Part shown: piece after piece, positions 35,410 to 46,544 of the stretch
How positions within the stretch are numbered: position 1 is the first letter of the stretch
Layout: each line of letters starts with the position of its first letter
NCBI GenBank assembly: GCA_047967505.1
Contig: CM106538.1
Source: Dipteris shenzhenensis
Taxonomy: Eukaryota; Polypodiophyta; Polypodiopsida; Gleicheniales
Length of the DNA stretch: 64,000 nt
Reading direction: 5' to 3' (one strand)
Notes under the pieces: generated by a model
Told to the model about the DNA's origin: nothing
The model's database searches: none
Seen by the model: the letters and a program-made list of their open reading frames with translations, nothing else
Made by a program: the position numbers and the translations under genes

Positions 35410-35590
35410 TGAGAGTGCTCTCAACGGAAGCAAGAACGGAAGAGGGAGAGAGAGCGAGAGAGAGAGACAGAGAGCCACACAAGTTTTGGTGGGTGCAGAA
35501 CCACCCTAATCTTCTTTTTCATTCATTTATATATGTGTTTGAGTATTGTACATAACTGGGGTTAAGGCACAGTGACCTTTAACCCCCACA
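35410..35590 (-). repeat. Copia 5' LTR (181 bp)
   Basis: The partner of 29686-29866, equal in length. It begins TGAGAGTGCTC on plus and ends CCCCCACA. It would carry the promoter of the element. Confidence 0.93.
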
Positions 35591-35733
35591 AGTGTCATGC
35601 ACAACCATGAAAAAACATGGTCCTAAGTGTGAACTAGGGTGGTAGCAAGCTAAGGGTGTCCACTTCCAGACCACTTTCGGGTGAGTGTGACACCCGTTCG
35701 AGTGAAAATACAAAGGTTTTGCTTCGGTCTGCA

Positions 35734-36052
35734 ATACCTCGATCGAGGTATTATCTCCAATGAAAATCACACACGAGGACAACCGAACCAAGCCGATACC
35801 TCGATCGAGGTGCTGGACTTTTTTCACCGAACCGAGCCTATACCTCATCGAGGTCTCTTGGCATGCCACCTATACATGCCACCTATACCTCGTTCGAGGT
35901 ATCGTGGCAATCCAGCTATACCTCGATCGAGGTATTGTGGCATGTCCAGCTATACCTCGATCGAGGTATGTGCCATCTGACAGGGCAGTTGACATACCTC
36001 GATCGAGGTATGCTAGACCGATGACTTGGTCGCATGTCGAATACGTCAATCG
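35734..36052. promoter_or_regulatory. Palindrome array 2, left part
   Basis: Seven copies of ATACCTCGATCGAGGTAT or close variants (about 35734, 35797, 35851, 35886, 35919, 35953 and 35995), plus a degraded one near 36040, spaced 32-63 bp. Linkers include GTGGCATG. The array is cut at 36065 by the 13.7-kb transposon and continues at 49794. Most copies keep perfect two-fold symmetry while the linkers vary, suggesting the palindrome itself is the conserved part. Confidence 0.8.
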
Positions 36053-37037
36053 AGACATGTGGCACTCAGGGGGGTCACTTAGTGTAATATGTCTATATCA
36101 CGTGCGTGCAAGGGTTCTTTTCTAAATCCCTATGTAACCTATTTGTAGTATTTCCTGGTATCCCCTCTGTAAATTCTGGGAAATTTTATAAATCCCCTTC
36201 TGTAAGTATATTTATTTTCCTAGAGGAATTTTAAAAGTCCTTATGTGAGTCATACACTACTACTTTTGGAGTCCCTTTAGGTAGGATGAGATATTTAAAC
36301 TGCAAGATCTCTACATCACCTGCATTATTTGAATCTACACACAAAAAATTGAGGTACCGACTGCAATAATGGGCAATGCATAAGTTTAAGATGGGTTTGT
36401 GTCCTGATGATGCCATAAGGCAAGAGAAACAAAGAATAAAGACATATGTGCAAAAATTAAGAGGAACAAATATCAAACAAGACAAATCATGTGTGCCGTA
36501 CACCAAGAGCAAAGAATTGTGCAAAGCCACTTGAAACACGTAAAGAGCTCAAGAAACAACCTTTATAAAAATACTACATGAAAGATTGGGAGCTTTTATA
36601 AATGCTTTATATCTTTCAATTTTTTACAAAACCATATGTATGGGTGTTTTAGCTAAGAGAAGGGATGATAGATTAGCCAATTTTACAAAGCATTCAATGA
36701 TGATATATAATATTTATTTCTTGCCAAATACAAACATCCACTAAGTCATATCAAACCATGAAGCCATGGTATTAAAACCATAGAGGCTACATTCATACAA
36801 CATCTTGTTGTACCCGATGCCAAAATAGCATTTTTAAACTTGCTTAATGGCATTCATATAAACAAAAGTACGCAGGCAGTTGCAAATCATCCACTTGTGG
36901 GATTCAAGGTCCTGCAAAAAAATAATTTAAAAAATCCATCAAGAGAAATCAAACTAAACTCAGCGCATAGTAATAATCGTAATAAGGCTTTTATCATATT
37001 AGAAAGATAACAAAGAAGCCCCTACCAAGTGCATTTA

Positions 37038-40000
37038 ATGCCCCTTTACAAAGTCATTGAATACATTCCAATTATTCTCATCTAAAGTATACTTATTGCT
37101 ATTACACTCATAGGTGAGGTTTGCCAATGCAATTACGCTCTCAATATTTATCATGTCAAGGTCTGTAAGGTCATATGTGAAGCATCTTGAACCTTTTGCC
37201 TTTTGATACCACCCAAGCTAGACTTCTACTCCAAAAGGTCTATCTGAAAGGTTGAACCCTCTTTTATATTCCACATACCCCCCACCAACCTTTCTCCTCA
37301 TTTTTTGAACTCGTCCAAGGTACCATGTAGCTTGTGTTTTCTTTTTTTGCAAAGATCTTGGATTGCATTTCCTTTTGCTTTTCCTTGTTTTGTGTTCTTC
37401 ATGAAAGAATACGGCACAATCGGAACCTATTCCAAATAGGTTCTCATTTGATGTAGCAAGAGGTATAGCTTCCTTAGAGTAGTATACTCCTTGGCAAACC
37501 CTTGTGAGTCTATCTTTAGAGAGTGTGGGATTTCCATTAAGTTGGCTTACCAATGTGGACTTGAAGAGAGTTTTACCATCAATGGCAACAACTGGGCTCA
37601 CTGCTTCTTGTTCATCTAGGAGAGAATCCACCACATGTCTGATTTCACTTATGGAGGCATCGTTGTCATTATCATCTATTTCTGACACATGATCTGCTTG
37701 ACATTGGTCTTCTTCTCTCGGGGGGTTCACTCATCATATGTAACCCTATCACGTGAGTTCAACAGAAGGATATTTTTTATTTCTAAAATTTACAAAAATA
37801 AATATACATAAGGGACTATTTAAAATAGTTTTGGAAAAAATTTACAGATTTGTATAGAAAAGGGGTACATTTTATTAATGAAAAATTTACAGGTAAGGGA
37901 TTTTAGAAATATGCCTTGAACGCACGTGGTATAGAGGGTTTATACATAGTGACCCCCTCGAGCTTCTTCTTCAGAATCAGATTCTTGTGAATATGCATCT
38001 GCAAATCCATTTGACCAAGGTTCCATCCACCACTTCATATTCTCACCCTTTGGCTTCATATGCAAACTTTCACACCTTTCTTGAGCACTTTTTAGTCCCT
38101 TCTTCAATGCTTCGATGATTTTATCATCAGTTGACACACACTCATAGTCCCCTAGATTAGCTTCTCGCATGTTCTATTTGAGATTCAATTCTCTCCATAC
38201 ATGTTCTTGCTTCTTATGTGCCCTTGTAAATAGAGGACTATCCTCTTTGCATTCAAAGTGTGCAAGCCTATTCATACTACCTGCACTATGTAGCATATCC
38301 ATCAAGTCATAAGCGCGTTCTTGTCCCACCATGCTTCCAATCTTACTGAAGAAGATTTCAACTGCATCTGAACCTGTAAGATGTAAAGGACACCTTAGGC
38401 CTAGACAAAATTCTCTAAAGTACTTGATTAGTAGGACCACAAAATGGCATGAGAGTTGCACATCTAAGAAAGCTTCCTTAGTTATGAAGTTTCTATTCAA
38501 CGTATAGTTGGCATGATGAACAATCCAAGACCTCCAAATTTGAAAGAAAAAAGAGACTTTGCCCGCAAGATAGACTCGATCCACAAGATTCAAATGTGGA
38601 GATAAGAAGATGTCGATGTAGTCCCCAGCAATTTCAAGATAAGCTTGTGTTCCTAGCATGCTCCTCTCTTTTCTATGAATTCCATTGTTTGCCAATTCTC
38701 CAAGCACCATTGCACTTGTCTACTGCATATTCTTTGAGCTCCATCCCAATTTTGGCGGTCATCTCGCCTAATGTCTCCCTCCCTTAGCATATGCTTGTCG
38801 ATAGAAAAAGCATCATACACAATAATGACATGATTTAAGGTGATCCAAACATTGCCAATAGCCAATTGACGCTTAGGCTTGTCAAGAACATTAACTAACT
38901 TTTTTCCATTATGTACAAAATCTTGATCATGCAGCCCAAAAACTTGATTTTCTAAAACTTTTGCTGAGAGAGGCCATCCATCCCATTTTATCCCAAATCT
39001 ACTACCTCTTTTATCTAGATAATCGGAGATCATCAATGTTCTTCGTCGACTATCACCATCAGATGCATGTCCAATAATTGGACCAACCGTGGTCTTTAGC
39101 TTCTCATTCCATAAGTTTAAAATAGCATCCCATTGCTTGCGGACAAAACTTGCATCAAATCGGCCGCAAGTGCAATGAAGTGCAAGAACCAAGCGTGGGA
39201 GTGCATCATGCAATGGATTGGCAAGAAAAACTCTTGCACGTCCACCAATGACACAATTTTGAAATGCATCAATAATCTGATCATATCCTTTTTGTCCTTC
39301 TCCCACTTTGATCATGCATGTGGTCATGCACTCATGATCATCTACTTTATATCCATAAAAACCCACAAGCATGTCATCCTTTGGATTCCACCTACAAGCA
39401 ATAATAAGCACAAGTCTGTAAGATCATATGCAATCCTCTTGCATTCAAAAACAAGATTTAGATTATGAAAATAATTTAGAGAAAAAGGAGGTTACCTTAT
39501 CCGCTTCTTTATTGCAGTTTCATCTTCCACTATGATGAAGGGAATCCTTGACATGATTCCATGCTTTTCTTTTTCTTTTTCACAAATTTCAGTGATTGCA
39601 TCAAAAAGATATCCATGTATACCAGGTACAAACTGAGTAGCAAGTCTTTGCCCTCGCTTTGTCATTGATAAAGAAGGTCCATTGAGGTTGGAACTCAAGA
39701 AGTCATGTAACCTTGGACCTCCCCACATCCTTGCAACCTCAAATATTGCCTTTGTGTTCTCACTATATCTTTGTCTAGCACTTGACTTGATTATGTTTGT
39801 GGCAACATCTTGTAGAAAGTCCCATAAGGCAACTTTACCACCAAACTTTTCCAATCTATGGGCTTCGATTATGTTGTTGCAAAATCGTTTTACATCCTTT
39901 CGATTGAGAGACTCTATGCTAGCTTCTCTTAAAGTGCGGACTCTTACTGAAAGAATGGCAACCTGAGACTTTGCCCACCATAGTTGCTTAGAAAGGTCTC

Positions 40001-41587
40001 TTACTCGTCTTTTAGCAAAAAGAGTTGCATTTCTAAGCTCACTCTTTGTAAGATAATCTAGCCTTCTTCCACAACCGGTACCCCTATCTCCTCTCTTATT
40101 CTCAACCTTTTTTTCTCTATACAATCTCATTCTAAAGTCAGCAAGTTTAACTATCCCCTTGCAATGGTGGCATGTAAAGTCTTTAAATGGTTGCCCATCT
40201 TATGAAATGCGTATGCAACTTATGTGATGAAAGCATCCATCCACATGAATATCAGTACATCCATTATTTAATGTCGCCTTAACATGATGCTCTATAAACC
40301 AATACTTCCCACCACATTGATCATCTAAGAAAGGCTTTACCTTGACATACTTGTTACCTACTTTGACCTCATGGCTCCAAAGGCCCCAACAGAGCAAGTC
40401 AAAATTTACAAAAGAAGATTCATTTTCTCTATTAAAACTTGAATCAACAGAGAAAGCACTCGTACTTGGGCTTCTAGTTTTTGTTGAAACCAAACAGTTA
40501 CTAAGAGATCTTTGCTTTGGATCATGCTCCTTATCCTTTCGAGGACGCCCTCGCAAGCCAGTGAGTGCTACCTTTCGATTTTCATCTTTTCTCATGAGCG
40601 ACTTGATATGAGAGTTTGACTTTGTGTGTTCATTGAGCACCGTGTAAAATCTGATCTTGGAGGACATAAACGCAACCATGCATCATCATATTTGCATCGC
40701 ACCTTCACCAAGCTTTTGTCCTTAAAATCATGTATTGTAGCTTCAACAACCTCAAAATCCCAACCTATTGAAACGATAGGAGATGAGTAAGAGACTTAAT
40801 GTAAGAAGATGGCAAATACTAATTGAGGAATAAAGGAACAAATAATACCTTCATTTGTGGACATAAAAGATTTCATCTTCTCTATCGCATCTTATATCTC
40901 TCTTTTGTCATCCTTTGTCGGTTGATGCACTACTTTGGGCATATCTTCTTTTCGTAGTCCTCGAGCAACCATATACTTGAGCTCATGCTTTTTACTTTCC
41001 AATATGTGAAATCTCATGAAGTTAGAGAAGCAATTGTATGCTGCATGCTTGCCTTCTATCAATCCTTTACCATTAAGTTCATTACACTCATGACACCAAA
41101 TTCGCACATGGGGCACCCCATTGAAGTCCTCAAAATGCAACTCAAACTTATCATCCCTTGACACTACCATTTCCTTTAGCTTTGATCTAACTCTATCAGA
41201 TTCACGTTGCCAACATTCAAGAATAGTTGGGCTTAGTAATCTACTAGAAAGCTTTGAAGACATGTGCACTTGGGCATCAACATTTATGTCATCAGCTAGT
41301 TGAGTGCAATGTCTTTTACATGGATAAGGAGTTTCCTCTATGCAACATAGACTTCTCTTGATGTGCACTAAGAGTTGATCATTGATTGTCCATCATTCCT
41401 CTTGCCGTTTGGTTATTATATATTCGTCCTCAACAAACCCAAAGGGTTCCAATAGAAGCTCATCACCTTCAATTTGTTCACGAACATGAGAGAATGTGGG
41501 ATGACCTGTGTCTCTTGTCACCCTAACAACACCTAATTCCTCCTTATTATCATAGTCAATCACTTGAATCCTGAAAAAAGATGCCAT
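37038..41587 (-). pseudogene. Transposase with P-element/THAP9-like RNase-H motifs
   Basis: Start ATG at 41587 (MASFFRIQVIDYDNKEE). Next come a possible Cys/His DNA-binding part (VRIWCHECNELNG; then CFHHISCIRIS and CHHCKGI), an AT-hook-like GLRGRPRKDK, and a coiled coil. The first catalytic-type block is EDETAIKKRIR, spliced by a 104-bp GT-AG intron (39392-39495) to WNPKDDMLVGFYGYK. Second: GHASDGDSRRR (39041-39070), then GLHDQDFVHNGKKLVNVL. Third: LTGSDAVEIFFSKIGSMVG (38345-38380). A C-terminal domain (KSTLVSQLNGNP, LSKDRLTRV, CFTYDLTDLDMIN) ends at 37038. D/D/E in these contexts, and DE-x-IK-x-(10-15)-LxGF, recall P/THAP9 transposases. Lesions: stops near 41393, 40892, 40200 and 37218, frameshifts near 40680 and 38660, and the MITE at 37717. 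Confidence 0.62.
37717..37962. mobile_element. 246-bp MITE copy 2, inside the parent's transposase gene
   Basis: Begins CTCGGGGGGTTCACTCATCA and ends TAGTGACCCCCTCGAG, flanked by the perfect 8-bp duplication CTTCTTCT (37709-37716 and 37963-37970). It interrupts an acidic Glu/Asp stretch of the transposase. Same orientation and length as copies 1 and 3. Confidence 0.93.
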
Positions 41588-42081
41588 GATAGGAGACCGA
41601 TGTACTTCAAAATAAAATGAGAACCTTAATTATAACCCCCCTCCACCTGTGTGTGCATGACCTGCAAAATTTAGATTGCCAATTTGTGCATAACTGGTGA
41701 GTTTAAATTTAATCATTATAATAAAAATTTGTATGCATGACTCATGGGTTTGAGTTTAACCATAATAAACACAAACTCTTCCCAAATTAATACACAATTC
41801 TAATACAAAAATATAAAATTTTGAAAAAAAATAAAAATACATTCTAAGACACTTTACACTTTATTAAATTCAAATACTATAAACACATATACTAGTATTC
41901 AAAATGCAAGAAGTTACAGCACGAAGATAAAAATTTGAGAATTTAAAAAACATATAGATTATAGTGCTTTATTGAATTCAAATAGTATAGATGCATATAC
42001 TAGTATTCAAAATGCATTGTAAGAGTAACATTATAGTTTATAAACATAATTGTCCAAGAGTAGCTTTATAATAAAATCGAA

Positions 42082-43594
42082 TTAATAAAAATGAGGCATC
42101 ATCTCAACTGCAGGCCGCAAACATGCATGGGGTTGAGTGTTAAATCTTGCTAGTCGATTATTCATCTCGGCCAGTGTCATTCTATTTTGTTTTTCCACAA
42201 ACATATAGTTAGTTGCATTGAAATAAATCTGCCGCAACTTGCCACTCCATGCTAACTGTTTTGTGTAATCCTCTTTGAAGTAGTATTCCTTACACTCCTT
42301 ATAAAAATTAATAACCTCTTTAATCATGTATCCCATGGCAAACACATCTGATTCTTTACTGTAAGCATTGGTGTTCTTAGGGTCGATTATTTCTGGAGCT
42401 TGCCAAGGCCGGAGTCGATTTTGTCTTATTGCTGTACTCTTCTTGATCTTATAAGTCACATCATCCATATCTGGAGTACGCTTCACAAAATTAACAGCTT
42501 CTCTTGATTCACTGTATCGAAGCAGCAATCCCCAATCAATGATGCCAACCCATGGACTATGATTCTTGGTAAAATCTAGCATGACATTGAAAGGGTGTAG
42601 ATCACAATGTATAATGCCTTCTTGGTGTACAGCTGCTAATGCATCAACCAATGCGTGTATGATGTCTGGGGTAGCTTCCACAAATGCCTTTAATCTCATA
42701 AGTTATACATCACTTAGTATTGGATTTGGTTCTCTCCTAGTGACTCCATTGCCTTTCAAGCATAACACTTGCTTTCTGAAAGTCCCTTTCTCAAAGGGTA
42801 GCTGCATCATCATGTCTCCAATACTCCCTCCATTGAAGTATGGAAAAATGTTGATCCAAGGCGATCTTCTAGTAAATCTATGCATCTGACAATACCTGGA
42901 TGTAAGATTTGCATTCCATATTCTTTGTCAAATGACTTTAAGGTGTGAGACATGTTCCCTTTGTAGCGCTTTGCCGCATAAGTAATACTTCAAGGAAAGA
43001 AAGAGATGCCATTAAAAGTGACTTTAAAGCATACTCCAAATGAGCCAGCACCAAGATTCTCACCCTCCTCTATAGCCTCATGGGGGATACCTAACACAAT
43101 TGAACAATTACCATTCCTAAATGAATGTGCTTTGTGAGAAGCATCCCCGCGACTACCATCAATAGCTAACCATGCCTCAGAAGTTGGATCACATGAATGT
43201 TTTGATTGCTCATATCACACTCTCTTCGAAATAGTGAAATGTGAATCTATGTCTTTTGCCCTCTTGCTTCTACCCTTCTCCTCTTTCCACTCAAATCCCA
43301 AAAACCTAATTTTTCCATGTCAATATTAGGAGGCACGTCATCTCGCAAGTCTTCTGCACATTTCTTCATATTTCTTATGATGCTATTGATCATGTGATGT
43401 ACTCCACCTTCATTCATTTCACTCTTGGGCAACGTCTCTCCCATTGTGTTGGCTATGACCTCATTGTAGAAACACTCTATCCGTATTGCATTGCTAGTTA
43501 TGTTTGTTATTTGCTCCTTGCTCATCTTACTTATCCCTATACAAAGATGCCGCCTAATGACTTTGAGCCAATTTTTCCTTTGCTCTGCTTGCAT
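42082..43594 (-). pseudogene. Atypical protein kinase carried by the transposon
   Basis: Minus strand from ATG at 43594 (MQAEQRKNWLKVIRRHLC). An N-terminal helical domain is followed by a kinase fold with every landmark in order: glycine loop ENLGAGSFGVCFK (about 43075), ITYAAKRYKG (beta-3 Lys), a Glu helix before LHPGIVRCIDL, HCDLHPFNVML (catalytic loop, HRD changed to HCD), GIIDWGLLL (DFG changed to DWG), APEII and FAMGYMIKEVI. It is not receptor-kinase-like. Stops occur at 43247 (TAG), 43000 (TGA) and 42700 (TAA), with a frameshift near 42880, so it is dead now. It could be a captured host gene or a standard cargo of the family; one copy cannot decide. The catalytic Asp and the Asn of the catalytic loop are present. 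Confidence 0.72.
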
Positions 43595-43599
43595 CTTTT

Positions 43600-44030
43600 C
43601 ACAAAAGGATTTCTGTCAAAACATGCATGAAAAAACCAAGTATTGAGAGAGAATCTAAAATATATTCATATTTTAAATAATCAATGAACACAAAGTTAAT
43701 TACAATAAAGAACACAACAAACTCCATTCTTATGAAATTTGCATCATGCTTACATGGGCCTACCATTTGAGTGTGTGGAGAAGTGTGTGTTAGACACTAG
43801 ATAATCAACATTGGAAGAGTATTTCAAATAATATCCAATGGTTGATGACCCACAATTGATTAAAGATAAGATTCAACTTAGAATCCTTATACATAAGAAG
43901 CTTTCAAAGACCCCATGGATAGGCATTAATGAAAGACACAAATATCATTGGCTCTATCAGATGTATATTTATTGGAAAGTTTACAACCTCTACACACTAG
44001 CATTTATGCGATGGTCCCCTATATTCTACA
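43600..44030. other. AT-rich interior of the transposon
   Basis: No supported gene. It lies between the kinase start and the repeat block. Confidence 0.4.
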
Positions 44031-44680
44031 CAAAATATTTCCAAAGAGGACAACAACATCAAAAGTCGAATAAACGACCAAGTGTTGAAGCCGAAACTAT
44101 CATACAACACTGATAACCTACAACGACACTGAAAGCCAAATAAATGACCATGTGTCGAAGTTTAAACATTTGTTTTATGAAATAAGCTACGACAACACTG
44201 AAAGCCGAATAAGCGACCTAGTGTTGAAGCCTACTTATTTTATAAATTATATATCTAAGAAACAACACCAAAAGTCGAATAAACGACAAAGTGTTGAATT
44301 CTATTACTCTTCTAAGGTTGAGAGACGACACATACAGTCGAATGATACGACCAAGTGTTGAGCTAGTTTCAAAACAATGAGAAGGAGTCCTTGTAACGAC
44401 ATCAAAGGTTGAATATTACAACCAAATGTCGAAATGCAGACTTACTTACTTAACCGCACATATAATCGAGTAATACGATCCAATGCGGAAAGATAAGCAC
44501 CATGCAAATGCATGGCCCAAGTAATTGACTCAAACATTACATTACAAATCAGATGATCGACGTATTATGTCGAAAGGCTATATACGACACTACGTCGATA
44601 TCTAATAGTCATGTAATATCAAGAATAAAGAAGTTATGACATTGACATACTATATGAAAAGACGACACTACATCGAACAT
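44030..44680. repeat. Degenerate repeat with CGAATAAACGACCAAGTGTTGA units
   Basis: About six units, 75-90 bp apart (near 44060, 44135, 44205, 44270, 44335 and 44400). Each has an ACAACACTGAAAGCCGAATA and GACCTAGTGTTGAAG-like pair whose outer halves (ACACT... and ...AGTGT) are self-complementary. Two further GACACTACGTCGA palindrome-like words lie at 44584 and 44660. Non-coding, inside the 13.7-kb element, function unknown. Confidence 0.65.
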
Positions 44681-44689
44681 ACGTGAAGA

Positions 44690-45360
44690 AGAAACCCCCC
44701 CCCAAAAAAAGCTTTGCCAATGAATGGGTTATTGAGCAGAGAAAGAAAAGCTATCATACCTTTATTTCAATTATAGTCATTCCCAAAACTGCCTTTTCGA
44801 GATGTAGTGCTTTATGAACAAACTTATTAGAGAGCTTATGTAAGGTAAAGGGGAAGGAGTAAGGTAAATGAGGAATCCTAAGCTATGGATGAGCAACCCA
44901 AGTTGCATGCTCAACCAGACAAGGAGTCAGCAGGAGTCAGGCAAGCGAAGAGAGAACAACCGAAGCCAAGCTGGGAGCATGAAGAACAGAACCTTCTAAA
45001 GGGAAGGGTGCTCACAAAAATTACATCGTGAGCAGAGTGGTCTAATATCAAGTCTCCAATAAACTGTAAAGGGATGGTAGTAACCACGTTATCCTACAGC
45101 TCTTCAATGCTACCATATTTTGATGTTATGTAGCAAGCGCAAAGCAAGGATGACCTAGAGAAAGGTTGCCATGCTAGTGTCTCGGCAACCTAGAGTTCTT
45201 CATAGCAAACTTTGTAATAACTTAGAACTTCCTATGAAAAGCCAGGCAAGTGATGTGCCTACGTGACAAGGGGACTGAGAGTAACTCGCATGAGCTCTGT
45301 AATTCATCGCAAACATTTGAATCAGATATCCCTATTACAAGCACATGCCTATTGCAACAT
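44690..45360. other. Transposon interior, no gene seen
   Basis: Contains a C-run (44697-44703) followed by an A-run and ordinary mixed sequence. No supported gene. Confidence 0.4.
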
Positions 45361-45539
45361 ATTGCTGTTGTTATTGCCTATGGCGATGCCAGAAAACAAG
45401 CATGAACTCACACAAAACTTCACACAGCAGAGATCCAGAGCGTGCAGGGTAGTGAAGTTGCCAAAGTGAGGAGGAATTAAGGGTGCCAGAGAGTGGCCCA
45501 TAATCGATAAAGTCCTGATGAAAGCACCAAATGTAAGAT

Positions 45540-46480
45540 AAATTCAAATCATCTCTCCATTGTGTGCGTCTACTTACCACGCTCCATCTTAGAAGTTCCA
45601 AAGGTTGAATGGCTCTGCAGGAATCACTCCCTCATCGCCAGTGAACTGCAATCCCAGCGAATCAAATGCAGGAACCCTCACTCCCTTGCTAATGTCACTC
45701 CCACCCTGCAGAGTAATGTCCTCTTGCATCGTTCGTATGGAATGTAACATAACAGTCGCTTTTGTCGACCTCGATGACTTCGATGCATCTGTGTCACCCC
45801 CTGGAAGAGTTGCTTCAAGTACGCTCCTACCCTGGAAAGTGATCAAGAGAACTTCATCATTGAAACTCGATCAACAGAACCTATAGACTAGCGTGTAAAC
45901 AAATAGAGAGAAACCTGTAGAAAAATGCATGTGTGCAACCAGATAAGGATGCAACCTTCTCGCTGCGACACTTGGAGGAGGAACTAGAACCAGGGTTGCT
46001 TCGAGCTGACGCAGAATCGTAGGTGAAGAAGCCGCCGCTCGAGCTGCAAGAATCTGAATCTCTTTGGTGGAGAAAGAACAATTTGCGGGCACTTGAGGAG
46101 GCGAATTCGGAAAATTTAGATGCACATCGGGGCCTCGAAGGTAGACAAGTGCGAAATCATAAGCACGAGCTACAGCGTATCGAAGAGAGCGAGTACCTGG
46201 ATGAATGGCTTGCCGGTCACGTTCGTGCTAAACTGTGGTAGTGCAGTCAAACGATTGCGAGAGAGGGAGACTGCAGTGAGCTCCGAGAGAGAGGAAGGGA
46301 AAGCTCCGGTAAGCTGGTTGTCTGCTAGATTGAGAGTTTCGTGACGGAGGGCGTTGCCAAGGTCTGCCGGAATGGAGCCACTGAGTGCGTTGTCGATGGG
46401 GGAGAAGGAGATGGCGAGGAAGATGGAACAAGATTAGAAGGGGATTTCAAAAGCGGCGGCCCATTAAGGGCCATTAAATT
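45540..46480 (-). pseudogene. Captured LRR gene fragment
   Basis: On minus, 46440-46215 encodes a leucine-rich-repeat stretch (NALSGSIPADLGNAL, LNLADNQLTGAFPSSL, SLSRNRLTALPQF), allowing one frame change. It is followed by a possible CAG/GT border and further segments (HLNFPNSPPQVPANCSF at about 46120; GRSVLEATLPGGDTDASKSS at about 45840) separated by intron-like sequence. The composition (GC-rich, Ser-rich) differs from the AT-rich transposon around it. The N-x-LSG-x-IP consensus is that of plant extracellular LRRs. No transmembrane segment or kinase is attached. Probably host gene pieces picked up by the element. Confidence 0.5.
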
Positions 46481-46544
46481 TTGGCAGCAAGATCTAGCAA
46501 GATTTGGTAAGATCAAGATAAGATTGCACCTTCATAGCTTGTAG

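Larger units (their letters stand above)
29686..35590 (-). mobile_element. Nearly intact Ty1/copia retrotransposon, 5.9 kb
   Basis: Two 181-bp LTRs (29686-29866 and 35410-35590), TGAGAGTGCTCTCAA ... CCCACA, differ by a single base by eye and are flanked by the 5-bp duplication AGTGT (29681-29685 and 35591-35595). On minus, TGGTATCAGAGCC (35395-35407) is the primer-binding site for initiator tRNA-Met. The purine run GTGGGAGG before 29867 is the polypurine tract. A 1.4-kb untranslated leader (33984-35409) precedes one long gag-pol. The near-identity of the LTRs indicates a recent insertion. Confidence 0.95.

Noticed and set aside
36231-36539. 102-aa minus-strand ORF near the left end of the long transposon
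   Set aside because: Hydrophobic chance frame without homology that I can recognise; the transposase gene ends well before it.
42082-43594. Kinase as an ordinary host receptor-like kinase joined to the LRR fragment
   Set aside because: The catalytic loop and N-terminal domain are unlike receptor kinases, no transmembrane segment is present, and the LRR piece is 2 kb upstream with unrelated composition.
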